A stretch of 64,000 nt of DNA from Closterium sp. Naga37s-1 (taxonomy: Eukaryota; Streptophyta; Zygnematophyceae; Desmidiales; Closteriaceae), in NCBI GenBank assembly GCA_947471745.1, contig CANJKZ010000139.1, positions 2,246,501 through 2,310,500 of the forward strand. The letters are read 5' to 3'. The notes beneath the pieces are model-generated. The model was not told the DNA's origin and ran no database searches. It saw only the letters and a program-made list of their open reading frames with translations. Numbering within the stretch: the first letter of the stretch is position 1; the number at the start of each line of letters is the position of its first letter. Positions 54,872-64,000 of the stretch are shown here, piece after piece. Both the position numbers and the translations under genes were made by a program.

Positions 54872-57800
54872 CAGGGTGGCAGGCCCTTCGTACCCTGACT
54901 GTTGGTAATTTTTCATGTACACTGTTTACACCAGCCTAAAAAATCTGATACACTGAATTCATCAGGGTAGTTTTCCAAATACACTGTTTTTTTCCACAAA
55001 ATCATATATTATGCTAACAGTCTATTTCAAATAAATGCCTGGCAATGAAACAGTACTACTTAGTAAAGATAATTAGGCCACTACTCAATGTCTGGTGCAC
55101 TCGCAACTGCTTCTTCTGCAACTTGTGCGTGGCTCGACTTACTCCCAGAGAAGTCCCTGGTGGGTCGCCTGAGCTTCTCTCCGCGGAATATGGCCACCAC
55201 TTCGTACCAGTCTATGTCGTACTGCAGGAGGGAGCACCGCATCAAGTGCTCAAGGCTTGTGTCGCCGAGGCTGCCGCGTCCCCACATCTTTATGAGGTTC
55301 TGCTTGCTAAATACACGCTCACATTCAACCGTGCTCAGTGGAAGCACGGCGACAGACTGCCACATCCGCACGATGTTGGGGAATGAAGCACGCCACGCCT
55401 CGTCGCGCAGCATGTTCCCCAGCGCCTGATGAAACTCCTTGTTGTTGTGCTGGGAGAACATAGTCGATGTGAACATCCATAGCTCCTGGCCGGCACGTTT
55501 GTAGTCGAAACCTGGTAGTGGGGGCGGGGTAGAGACTAGGCATATGCTCACAGATATGGGTTGGAGTGGGGGGCATTAGTCCAACAACATATGGCCGGGT
55601 GGGGAGCATGACTCTAGCAACAAGCGATGCGGAACACAAGCAGGTGCAATGAACCGCGAGAAAGTAAAACAAGTCAACAACAGATACTACTCACATCATA
55701 CATCAACGAGGCGTACCGGGCAGTTTGTGGTTGTACAGCTTGTGGAGCTGGCCAAGCCACTTCCTGAATGTTTCAAGCCGCGTGGTGTCGTCTGACACAT
55801 ATGACGCAGTGCGAAACAACTTTGCGCCTTCCAGCAGGTTGAGGTCGCGCATGCGCCACTCCAGCTCCTCGTCAACGGCGCGGATGAACTTCAGTGACAA
55901 TTCGAAGCACGCGGTCACATCGCCCCCCGTCTCATGGCCTGGCAGTGGTCGTTCGTGCAGGGTGAATTTGAAGGAGACGGGGTTGCCTTCCACGTCAACG
56001 CCTTCCGCCTTCATCTCTCGCTTATCCAGCTTCTGGTGAGCCTTGATGAAGTCAGGCAGCTGCATCTTCTCACCGCTGCCAAACGTGTGACCAGGGGACC
56101 TGTCGAAGTAGCGCGTCTTCAAGCGCATCCTCGTTTGCTGTACGAGGTGCGCCACGAGGGTGACGTCAACCTGCAGATTGACGATAGAAGGGGTCAGAAA
56201 GTGCATTCCAGGCATGAGAGAAAGTACAATGAATCTCGAAAGGTGTCTTACCTGCCGTTGCTGAAAGCGCAGGTTCAGTTGGTTGAGTTCCCATAGGACA
56301 TCCGCTAGAAATCGAATGATCCAGTGGAACTTGAACGAGGTAACTACCTCGTACAAGTCCTTGTAATCCTTGAACACCACGATGGCTGCAGGGAGAAAGT
56401 CAAGGAGCCGCTGGACCGCCTCGCCACGGGAGAGCCAGCGCACGTCGTGAATGCCCTGCGCCTCCAAATTTGTCTAGCAGTAGACGCGCTGAAGGTTCTG
56501 AAACTTGTGGTAATCCACGCTGCTGCGGTCGATGTGCTCTGCGAATGCACGCACCACGTCGTCCACCATGCTGAGCTCTGGGACTGCCTCCGCGGCATCT
56601 TTAGCTGCCAATGCCTCCCTGCGCAGGAGAGCAGACAAGGACGTTAAGTTACCGCGATGTTGATTCATTCGACTGTAAAACCCACAGTCAGAGCGATTTA
56701 CCTGTGCGCGACACAATGTGTTGACGCCAAGTGTGGAATGCGCAGTCGCAGCCCCGCCACGACACCGTTGTTCTTGCCGGTCATCACGCTCGCACCGTCT
56801 GTAGACACTCCGGAAATCCTCTGCAGATCAATTCCTATTCCTGTAAGACACTGCACTACGGCGGATGTTAGCGAGGCTGCGTCAGCATGGTCCACCGTGA
56901 TCAAAGTCAATAACTCCGTTACCGGTGCCGTCCCTTTGAAGAACGTCGCGTACAGAATTAGGTGCTTTCCATTCACCCGGTCGGTGCTTTCGTCGAGACA
57001 GATCCCTATCCATGGGGATTCCAGCAGGTAGGCGCGTTGTGTCTCTTGAAGGTACGTGGAGATGGCGCGCAGCTTCTCTTTGAATCCGTAACTGCCACGG
57101 AAAAAACACACGGCACACGAGTACCCATTGCATTAGTCTAGAGAGCAGTACGTCGTGCAAAAACACAAGCGCCAGCAAGCGCACTTACTCGGTATAGTAG
57201 GCGCCGTACCCTCCAGACGGCGGAAGATCCGACAAGCCTTCCTTAGCCAAAAACCAGCACAACGGAACAAACATGGCTGTGGGCGCGTCTGCCTTGCAGA
57301 TGAAGAGCGCGATGTGGAGGCAGCGGATGATGTGCTTCGTAGATGCGTCGGTGCTCTGCCACCGTGTGAGAGTAACTTACTTCGCCTTTTCCACATCAGC
57401 TTTAGCCTCGTTTTCCAACGCGTGCTTGTGGGCTCTGCTTGATGTGTGCGGATGCTGCCTAGCTGCATGTCTCGCGCACCCTCACCTCTCACGCCGTAGG
57501 CAGTGTGTGCGGCCGTAACTCCGTGCTTGATGCAGATTGCACATTTCAACGAGGGCCTGCCGTTAGTCATGCAAAGTAAGCGCAGCCAGCTGAATTTACC
57601 TGCCCACTGCGAATCGAATGTTGCTTTTACCGCTTCATACTCAGCTTCTGCAGAGGCGGTTGGAGGCTTCGGGTCGACAGGAGCAGCACGGCGTGGTGGT
57701 GATGCCGCCTGTCGGGTAGGAGGGGCGCCCCATAGCCTCTGTTGCTTGTATGTCATGCCCACACGCTGTCGCTTCAAGGGCGCTGTGCTAATAGTGGACG

Positions 57801-58628
57801 GGGCTGCAGTTGCTGGCTTCGACGGGCCTTCGCCACCATCGGGAACAAGCTCGAGACGGGTGTGGCTCGTACGACTTTGGCGAGTTTGTACGCTCGCACG
57901 GGTAAACGGTGCCGACACCACATTCTGGGGATGCCTCACGCGCTGGCTGAGAGATGGGAACGCTATAGCTCTCACGCAGCCGAGGTAACACACCGAGAAC
58001 GGAGAGACCATTCCTGGTGCTACCGGTGCTACCAGGCGGATCTGGCTCTGCAGCAGGCATTTCGGAACGACGAACGTGTGAAAAATGAGAGAATGGCGAG
58101 AAGCTGGCAGACCCCTTGTGAAGCACAAAGCCCAACAACCCTCAAGCTTCACGAATTCCGCGCACCGCGGGAATTGCATGGCATAGGCTGCAACACAACA
58201 ATGACTGCCATGTGGTGCAAACGACAGCACGAAACCCACCTGGCGCGCGGTTTGCCACCGTTGGCAGTGAGCGATGCTTCGGGAACGCCCTAAACCCGGG
58301 TGCGTTGGCGCAAATCTTGCTTAACGGACCAATCGTACGAGCGCGCGTGCAGCCGCACTGCTTCTACGCTGGCACGCCACTGGGCATACCGTACAAATGG
58401 TCCAGTGGGACCGTGGAGAATTTTGTCTTGGCGCGCACTGTGGCGAAATCCTCGGTAAACATAAAGATCCGGTAAAAGTGTAGTTGGGCCCGTACCCTGA
58501 TACAGCCAGTGTAACCAAAATTGTTACCAGTGTAGTATACAACGAATCCTGATTTCATTAGGGTAAAACTTTTCATAGCCTGATTTCAGAAGGGTAAGTC
58601 CCAAAAAGCGGCCTACCATCAGGCCCTG
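54872..58628 (-). mobile_element. hAT-family DNA transposon, decayed
   Basis: The envelope is chosen from CAGGG-type ends (CAGGGTGGCAGGCC at 54,872; complement CAGGGCCTGATGG at 58,628) and from subterminal TACCCTGA/TCAGGGTA motifs on both sides of the coding region. Eight-base flanks do not match, so exact ends are unproven. The coding content is clear hAT. Confidence 0.75.
55081..58011 (-). pseudogene. hAT transposase (ZNF862-like)
   Basis: Minus-strand, intron-containing. The N-terminal part has a BED/TTF-type zinc-binding section (KFSWLRL, LKCAICIKHG, GSIRTHQ). It is interrupted by a one-base frameshift before RAHKHALENEAKADVEKA. Then come IIRCLHIALFICKADAPT and WFLAKEGLSDLPP. After a GT-AG intron the catalytic region reads YLLESPWIGICLDESTDR and GVSTDGASVMTGKNNGVVAG, ending STHCVAHR. 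The next exon has FQNLQRVYC, an in-frame TAG at 56474-56476, then VRWLSRGEAVQRLLDFLP. The last exon (from about 55,520) carries the hAT dimerisation motif LPLSTVECERVFSKQN and IKMWGRGSLGDTSLEHLM. Splices at 57.1-57.2 kb and 55.5-55.7 kb keep phase. The start is uncertain. Confidence 0.87.
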
Positions 58629-59219
58629 CAAGCAACACAGTGCCAACATACCCCACACACACACTCTATAAGACAAAACTGCGGTCGACTATGCTATGCT
58701 AGCCTAGGCTGCCCTCTTGCCTACAGGAGTACCGTAGTTTGAGGCTAGGTTATATTAGGTCATGCTATGATAAGTAAGCCCACAGCTTGCCTGCCAGACC
58801 CCACAGGAGGATCACACAATCATGTGGGCATGCGTGAATGTGTGCGTGAACGCGTGCATGTATGCATGGCAGCAGCACACATTCCCCTGCACTAATCGCA
58901 GATACTGCCGGGTGCAATACACATGGGTGGGCACTGGGCACTGGGCACTGGGCACTGGGCACTGGGCACTGGGCACACATGCATGCATCCGAATGCGTCC
59001 TCTGGCCCTGTGCATTTATGGGATTCACCACACACGAGTGCGTGTAATGTGATACGGGGGCATGGAGGCACAGCAGCACACGAGACACAGCAGCACAGGA
59101 GCTACGAGGGGTAGGATAGGATGAGAGAGCACGCGCCCATAGGTGCGTGCGCACTGCACACACAGCACATGACATGAGACCCTGCCAAGCCAACCACGTG
59201 CATGGGTTCTTTCCTGGGA
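58629..59219. other. no gene; short repeats
   Basis: Contains a 7-bp GGGCACT repeat of about six units (58,926-58,975) and CA/CG-rich short repeats. No convincing coding frame. Confidence 0.6.
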
Positions 59220-59841
59220 TCCCCGGGGTGACGCGCGAATAAGGAAGCCGCCACGCGCCTCGGGGCGCACGGCGGGCAGAAAACCGCCATGCGCCCCGAG
59301 CGCGTGGCGGGAAGAAAAAAAGCGTCGTGCGCCACGGGGCGCGCGACAGAGAGGAAAGCAGCGGAAGCACGTGGGGCCCACAGGCCAGGACGTAACAGTC
59401 TCTGATTCCATGTGAAGAAATGAGGAATGATGCAATATGAGAAACAAGTACAAGTTATAGTTCAGAAAGGGTGCACCACCAAGCAATAACAAATGTATGA
59501 CTACACTACAGCTAGAACTACATGCAGTTATATATAATTCTGACATCCCCCCGTAACTGCATGCAGGAATAGCTAAGTGAAAGACACAACCTGCAGGGGT
59601 ACACCACAGACAGAGAAAACAGCAACAGCAGGCAAGGCAGCAGAACAGGTTCGGCAGCAAAGGGGCAGGCGACAGCAAGGCACTTCTGCCACCACCTTAC
59701 TCTCCTCCCCCCCCGACCACAGGAGGGGCGGCAGGGAGAGAGAGGAGGCGGGCTGGCGCTGGCTGGTCACCCCCTCCATCCCCTCACCCTCCCCCTCCCC
59801 CTCCCCCCCACACTGCTGCAGGAGCAGCAGAGGGGGGAAGA
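59220..59841 (-). repeat. inverted 622-bp copy of 52,770-53,391
   Basis: Reverse-complement copy with the same endpoints to the base, including the LTR-like block and primer-binding site. It is flanked by a 17-bp inverted repeat, CACGTGCATGGGTTCTT at 59195-59211 and its complement at 59838-59854, whose right arm overlaps the last bases of the copy. Confidence 0.93.
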
Positions 59842-60129
59842 ACCCATGCACGTGTATGGGATCCCCGTAAACCAAGCCAAACCCTAAACCCTGGGATCCC
59901 CGAAACCACACCCAACCACACCCAACCACAAGGTTTCCACCGCAATGGGAAGCCAATGCCGCACACCTCATCACCACCCAATCTGCCTCCTCTGCTCCTT
60001 CAAACCCATGCATTTCTACTCCTCCTTGTGTATAACACCCAGTCACACTTAGAAAACTCTAAAAAGTCCCCCTCAAACCGATCCCTCTCATCTCTTCCCC
60101 TCGGCTCTCATCGCCCTGCTGCCTTCCCT

Positions 60130-60640
60130 CTTGAGTTCTCTTTCGGCCGGATCTGCCTGCTCTCCGCTGCCCCATCCTCCTGCATGCGCCTCCTCTGCCG
60201 TGTCACCATGCCCCCCGCAGTGACCTTTGAGTCGACTCAAAAGTCACCTCGCATGCGCCTCCTGTGCCGTGTTACCATGCCCCTCCCACTCTCCCCACCA
60301 GCACTAGTGGGACTAGTAGGGCTGGTGTGCGTGCCAGTCCCTCCCTCCCCTGCTGCTGCCTCCTCTGCCTCTGCCTCTGCCTCACTTTGTGAGCTTCTCT
60401 CTCTCCCGCTCCCCCCTCCGCCCCCTCTCCCTGCACCGCTCTCTGTCTCGCCTGCTGTAGACCCTGCTCCTGTTGACGCCCCTCCTGTGCTTCTCCCGCT
60501 GCTGCTCGCCTTGCTCCTCCCCGATCGACACCCGGACAGCCGTCCGTCCCTCCCTTCCTGCTCCACCTCCCCGCCCTCTCTCTCACTGCCTCTGTTTGCT
60601 CCCGCCGCTTCTCCCCCTCTTAGTTGCTCTGTAGGTTTAT
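60130..60640 (-). other. possible 3' coding exon of the bromodomain gene
   Basis: A minus-strand frame follows a CCTACAG acceptor at about 60,627. It is Gly/Ser/Glu/Arg-rich (GGEAAGANRGSEREGGE; SGCRSGRSKASSSGRSTGG) and runs to MVTRHRRRMRG at about 60,250. There GCATGCGAG|GTGACTTT could be a splice donor; read through, the near-palindrome supplies a TGA. A second copy of the same edge (GGCATGGTGACACGGCAGAG .. GCGCATGCAG) follows at 60,214-60,180. Linkage to the bromodomain gene is inferred from orientation only. Confidence 0.35.
60222..60245. repeat. near-palindromic 24-nt motif, site 4
   Basis: GACCTTTGAGTC joined to GACTCAAAAGTC, one mismatch from a perfect palindrome. It separates two copies of a ~35-nt coding edge (ATGCGCCTCCT[C/G]TGCCGTGT on the plus strand), the same arrangement as in the HSP20-like gene 16 kb away. 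Confidence 0.88.
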
Positions 60641-60654
60641 GATGCTTACCAGGT

Positions 60655-60780
60655 TTGGTGCCAGCACCCCCAGCACCCCCTGCATCCCCTGCACCCGCTG
60701 CACCCCCTGCACCCCCTGCATCCCCTGCATCCCCTGCACCCCTTGCACCCCCTGCATCCCCTGCACCACCATTATCATCC
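60655..60780. repeat. CCCCTGCACC/CCCCTGCATC minisatellite
   Basis: Nine- to twelve-base units alternating CCCTGCACC and CCCTGCATC over about 120 bp, presumably in an intron or spacer of the minus-strand gene. Confidence 0.85.
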
Positions 60781-61321
60781 ACTGCTTCCCCTTCACAGCA
60801 TCCCCCGTCCGCTATCTCTACTCTTACCCCCGCTCCCCCTCTCCCCTCTCCCTTCTCCCCTCCGCTTCTCCCTCCCCCTCCCATAGGAGCTTCGTGTTCG
60901 CCACGTCTACTCGTTTCTCTTCCTTCACTCCCCTTCGCACCTGCATTCCCCTTGCCTTCTCTTGCTTCACTCCACGTTTTCCCTCCACCGCACATCCCCC
61001 TACCCTCCTCACTGCCTCCCATACCTTTCCTCTCTCCCTCCTCCTCACCTTCCTGTTCCATCCTCCCACCCTTATCCCCTCCCTCTCCTCCATCCCTCGC
61101 AACCTTCCCAACCTCCCCTGCCCCTGCCCCCTCACCCTCCTCCCCCTCCTCCCCTTCCTCCCCCTCCTCCCCCTCCTCCACCTCTTCCCACCCCTCCTCC
61201 CCATCAACCCCACCCCCCCTCCCCCGCGCCACCCCTCTCCCCACCCTCCCTGTGCCTGCACGAGCCCCTGAGGGGAAGCTTTCGCGGCTGCTGTGGCTGC
61301 AGGACGCGTGCATGCCTGCTG

Positions 61322-61542
61322 CTCCCCGGTCTGACAAGGGAAGAGGCCACGAGTCCTGGGGGAACGCTGCGGACATCTCCTATTAAATTCACAGAGAGGG
61401 GGGGATGGCGGGAAAGGGAACAGGGGGAAGGCAACAGAGAGTGAGTGAGAGCGTGTGCATGTGCACGTGCGTGCATGCCTGCACCTTCCTGGTCTGATAG
61501 GGGCGGTGGAAACGAGTCCTGCGAGAATGCTGCTGACATCTC
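61322..61542 (-). repeat. duplicated exon start in the bromodomain gene
   Basis: Minus-strand copies beginning after AACAG| (61542) and AATAG| (61384) share about 60 nt encoding EMSAAF[S/P]QDS and PLSD. Several differences between them are synonymous in this frame, which supports a coding exon duplicated together with its acceptor. Confidence 0.7.
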
Positions 61543-64000
61543 CTGTTGGTGGATTAATGGAGAGAGCAGGTTGGCGAGAAAGGGGGATAGACAAATGAGG
61601 GAGTGAGTGATTGTGTGAATGAGTGAGTTGGTGATTGATTGAGGGAGTGAGTGCATGTGGGGTACATAAAGTGAGAACACGAGAGGGGGTCTTGGAAAAC
61701 CGAGGGATAGAAAGAGAAAAGAGAAAAGCAGACTTAAATATGGGCTTGACAGAGGAAGGCAGGTCAGGGCAAAGATACAGCATAAAGGAAGAGCCACATC
61801 CATGCAGGGAACAGGAGCACATAGAACAAACAGCAGCATCCAGCACAGACAGCAGCGGCGCAGCAATCGGCAGCACACAGCACCCAACCAACCAGGCCCC
61901 CATACCCAACCAGCCCCACCCAACACACACCCAGTCCGTCCACCCAACACACACCCAGTCCGTCCACCCAACACACACCCCTCACACCCATGCAATTTCA
62001 CCTGGCAGAGGTGCGAGCGGAAGGAGAGAGCAGCGGTGAAGTGGTGCGAGTCGTGGGGGAAGGCCACAAAGGCATTCGCCAGCAGCTGCACCACGTCCCG
62101 GAAGAAGGCGTGCCGGGACGGGTACTCGCCGCTTAAAGCCCGCCTGCCGATCATGCTCAGGTCTATGTGCTGTCGCACTATGGAGGTGTAGTCTGGGTGC
62201 TCCTGGGGGAGTCGGGATGGGTGCGGGGTGGTTGAGAGCGGTGAGAGCAGAACCCGGAGGCCTTTCGATAAAAGGAGGCGAGATGAGAGTGGACGGGGAA
62301 AAGAGTCGGAGGCCTTTCAATTCAAATAACACATAGAGCAAGAGAGGTTGTGACAGGGACCCTTTGTTTGATACGTTTTGAGATTGTTGAGGGAGGGAGG
62401 GAGGGAGGAGGAGAGAGGGGGTGCTTACTTTCGAGTGAGGCGGGCAAGAGAAGGTGGCAGCAAGGGGATGCGCGCACATGCCACGCCATGCCTGCACCAC
62501 TGCACGCTGCTCCTCTGTCAAATGCTCATGCTCACGCCCATGCTCATCCTCGTTCCCATGCTCATGCGCTAGTGCATGTGCATCCCCATGCGCATCGTCG
62601 CTTGCAGTCGCAGCAGCACCAGTAGCAGCGGCTTGTATCATCGTCCCTTTGTGCTGCGTGGCATCCCCACCTACACGCGCATGCAAGGAGGTGCCTTGTG
62701 TCCGCCCACCTCCATCCACAGGGCTCACACCGTTGCCCTCCACAACCACAGCAGTGACTGGTGAAGCAGCAGCAGCAGCGGCAGCAGCAGTAGCAGCAGC
62801 GGCAGCGGCAGTAGCAGCAACACCATCAGCAGCAATAGCAGGGGCGGCTGTAGACATGGCTTCTGTGTCAGCTAGAGCTCGTTCACTACCACCATGGCTG
62901 GTGTGTGGTTGAGGTTCACCACGCTCTCTCGAAGCACCTTCTTCCACCACAGGACTTGTTCCCGTTCCCATGCCCATCTCTTCGCCATGCATCGGTTTCC
63001 TTGGCACGCCAGCAACAGTAGCAGCAGCAGCAGGATCAGACGCACTGAATGATGCCTTTTTTGCAGAGGAGCCTGAGCGTTTGAGTCTCTTGCGTGGGCT
63101 GGACGGCCCTTGCACCTCCTGCCACTCAGCTTCTCGTACCACTGCCCTTTCCAAGGCTGCCCTCCCTACTGTTGTTGACTTGCCCACCACTGACCCCACC
63201 CCGCCCTCCCACCCGCCACACTCCGCCCTCTCCCCCCACGCCTCCTGCAGTGGCCCTATACACGCCTCTGCTTCTCTTCCCTCCTCTCTCTGCTCCACAA
63301 CCCTCCCATCCAACCCATCCTCCCTCTCCTCCCTCTCCTCCCTCTTCTCCTTCTCCTTTTCCTCCTTCTCATGCAATTGATTGCTCTGCCAGTGCATCCC
63401 CAAGCCCGGTCTCCGCTGCTGCTGCTCCACCACCCCCTCCTCCCCCACTCCCACACCCCCATCACCCCCTCCCCCCACCCTGCAAGTAACCTCCGTGCAT
63501 TCCGTCTCACGATGATCGAGTAGCGTGCGAGGGGGGGATGTAACAGGGGGAGAATTACCATCTGCTGCAGTGACTGCTGCTGAGCCAGTTGCTGTGCCTG
63601 CTGCTGCGGCGGCTGCTGTTTCCGAAGCAGCAAAGCGGGAGTGGGCATCAGAACCGATACGCAACCCACCAGCACCAGCACCAGCACCAGCAGCACCACC
63701 AGCACCACTACCGCCATCACCAGCAGCATCCAGTTGGCACACAGGTGGATCCGCAAGAGACACAGGGCCTCTCTTCTTGAGCGGTGTGGACCCAGAGCCG
63801 CCCTTCCTCCGCCTGTACTGCACCCTCCCCACTGCCCCTTCTTTCACATTCTGCTCTGGCAGTAGTGAGCACAGGCCCCCTGCAAGCCCCGCTGCTCCTG
63901 CTGCTGCTGCCACGGACCGTACCTCTAGCACTGATTGCATTACTTGCACCCTTTGATCTTCTTTCGCAAGTCGCACCTCCTCGTTTGATTCGCCAACCCC
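61322..64000 (-). CDS. MYB-like bromodomain protein, At2g44430 type (partial)
   Basis: The 5' part lies beyond the window. The first visible exon (window end to 62429) carries EEVRLAKEDQRVQVMQSVLE, GRVQYRRRKGGSG and a long Ala/Glu/Gly/His-rich linker, then EEQRAVVQAWRGMCAHPLAA. It splices in phase 0 (AAA|GTAAGC) to exon 62202-62002, which holds the bromodomain core: EHPDYTSIVRQHIDLSMIG and FFRDVVQLLANAFVAFP. The DYxxIVRQHIDL and FFRDxxxLLxNA pattern is that of plant proteins with an N-terminal SANT/MYB-like domain and a C-terminal bromodomain; these are nuclear, and a role in reading acetylated histones is inferred. The canonical bromodomain Asn of typical readers is not obvious to me. The next exon is probably 61542 or 61384 (EMSAAF-QDS-P-PLSD), two tandem versions. 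The 3' end is unresolved. Confidence 0.78.
61915..61985. repeat. 24-bp repeat next to the bromodomain exon donor
   Basis: ACCCAACACACACCCAGTCC-type units, about three copies, on the intron side of the 62002 donor. Confidence 0.85.

Noticed and set aside
54864-58636. 8-bp target-site duplication for the hAT element
   Set aside because: Flanks of the chosen CAGGG ends do not match, so I did not claim a duplication.
59880-59910. Telomere-like CCCTAAA units (also TTTAGGG near 53,775 and 54,855)
   Set aside because: Only one or two units at each place; too few to call an interstitial telomeric array.
60650-61390. Pro/Thr/Cys-rich plus-strand frames
   Set aside because: Antisense or intronic low-complexity sequence of the minus-strand bromodomain gene region.

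Overview
Eukaryotic, plant-lineage DNA. The genes have GT-AG introns. Two host genes belong to families I know from streptophytes: an HSP20-like (alpha-crystallin domain) protein of the Arabidopsis At1g20870/At3g12570 type, and a MYB-like bromodomain protein of the At2g44430 type. High GC, very long Gln/Ala/Gly runs, abundant microsatellites and Copia elements with Gly/Ala-rich linkers suggest a streptophyte green alga (a desmid such as Closterium is my guess) or a bryophyte. The clade is inference.

Layout. 0-6.2 kb: mostly featureless, with one weak two-exon candidate gene (925-1638) and a ~95-bp minisatellite (4.69-6.19 kb). 6.3-11.6 kb: a multi-exon DDE-transposase-like gene with a duplicated upstream exon. 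12.1-15.7 kb: strand-asymmetric purine-rich DNA with a few exon-like islands. 16.3-17.95 kb: small inverted-repeat structures around a 21-bp repeat. 18,021-24,819: a complete Ty1/Copia element with 435-bp LTRs and ATTGG target-site duplication; its pol is split across frames. 27.3-45.2 kb: the HSP20-like gene, for which I built a seven-exon model of about 1,395 residues. 46.3-51.6 kb: a 5'-truncated Copia pol with one in-frame stop and one frameshift. 51.8-54.66 kb: non-coding LTR units. 54.9-58.6 kb: a decayed hAT transposon on the minus strand. 59.2-59.84 kb: an inverted 622-bp copy of 52,770-53,391. 60.2-64 kb: the minus-strand bromodomain gene, running off the window.

The most unusual signal lies in the HSP20-like gene. 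The 3' end of exon 3 plus its splice donor is tandemly repeated: 56 copies at a 149-bp period, then 9 at about 170 bp, then one decayed copy, so a ~10-kb intron holds 65 copies of a real 5' splice site. The same kind of event (partial exon plus adjacent intron) occurs at exons 2, 6 and 7 of that gene, in the bromodomain gene and in the DDE-transposase gene. Four partial exon copies in two different genes end in a 23-24-nt near-palindrome (half-site GACTTTTGAGTC), which may mark a mobile or recombinogenic element that duplicates exon edges.
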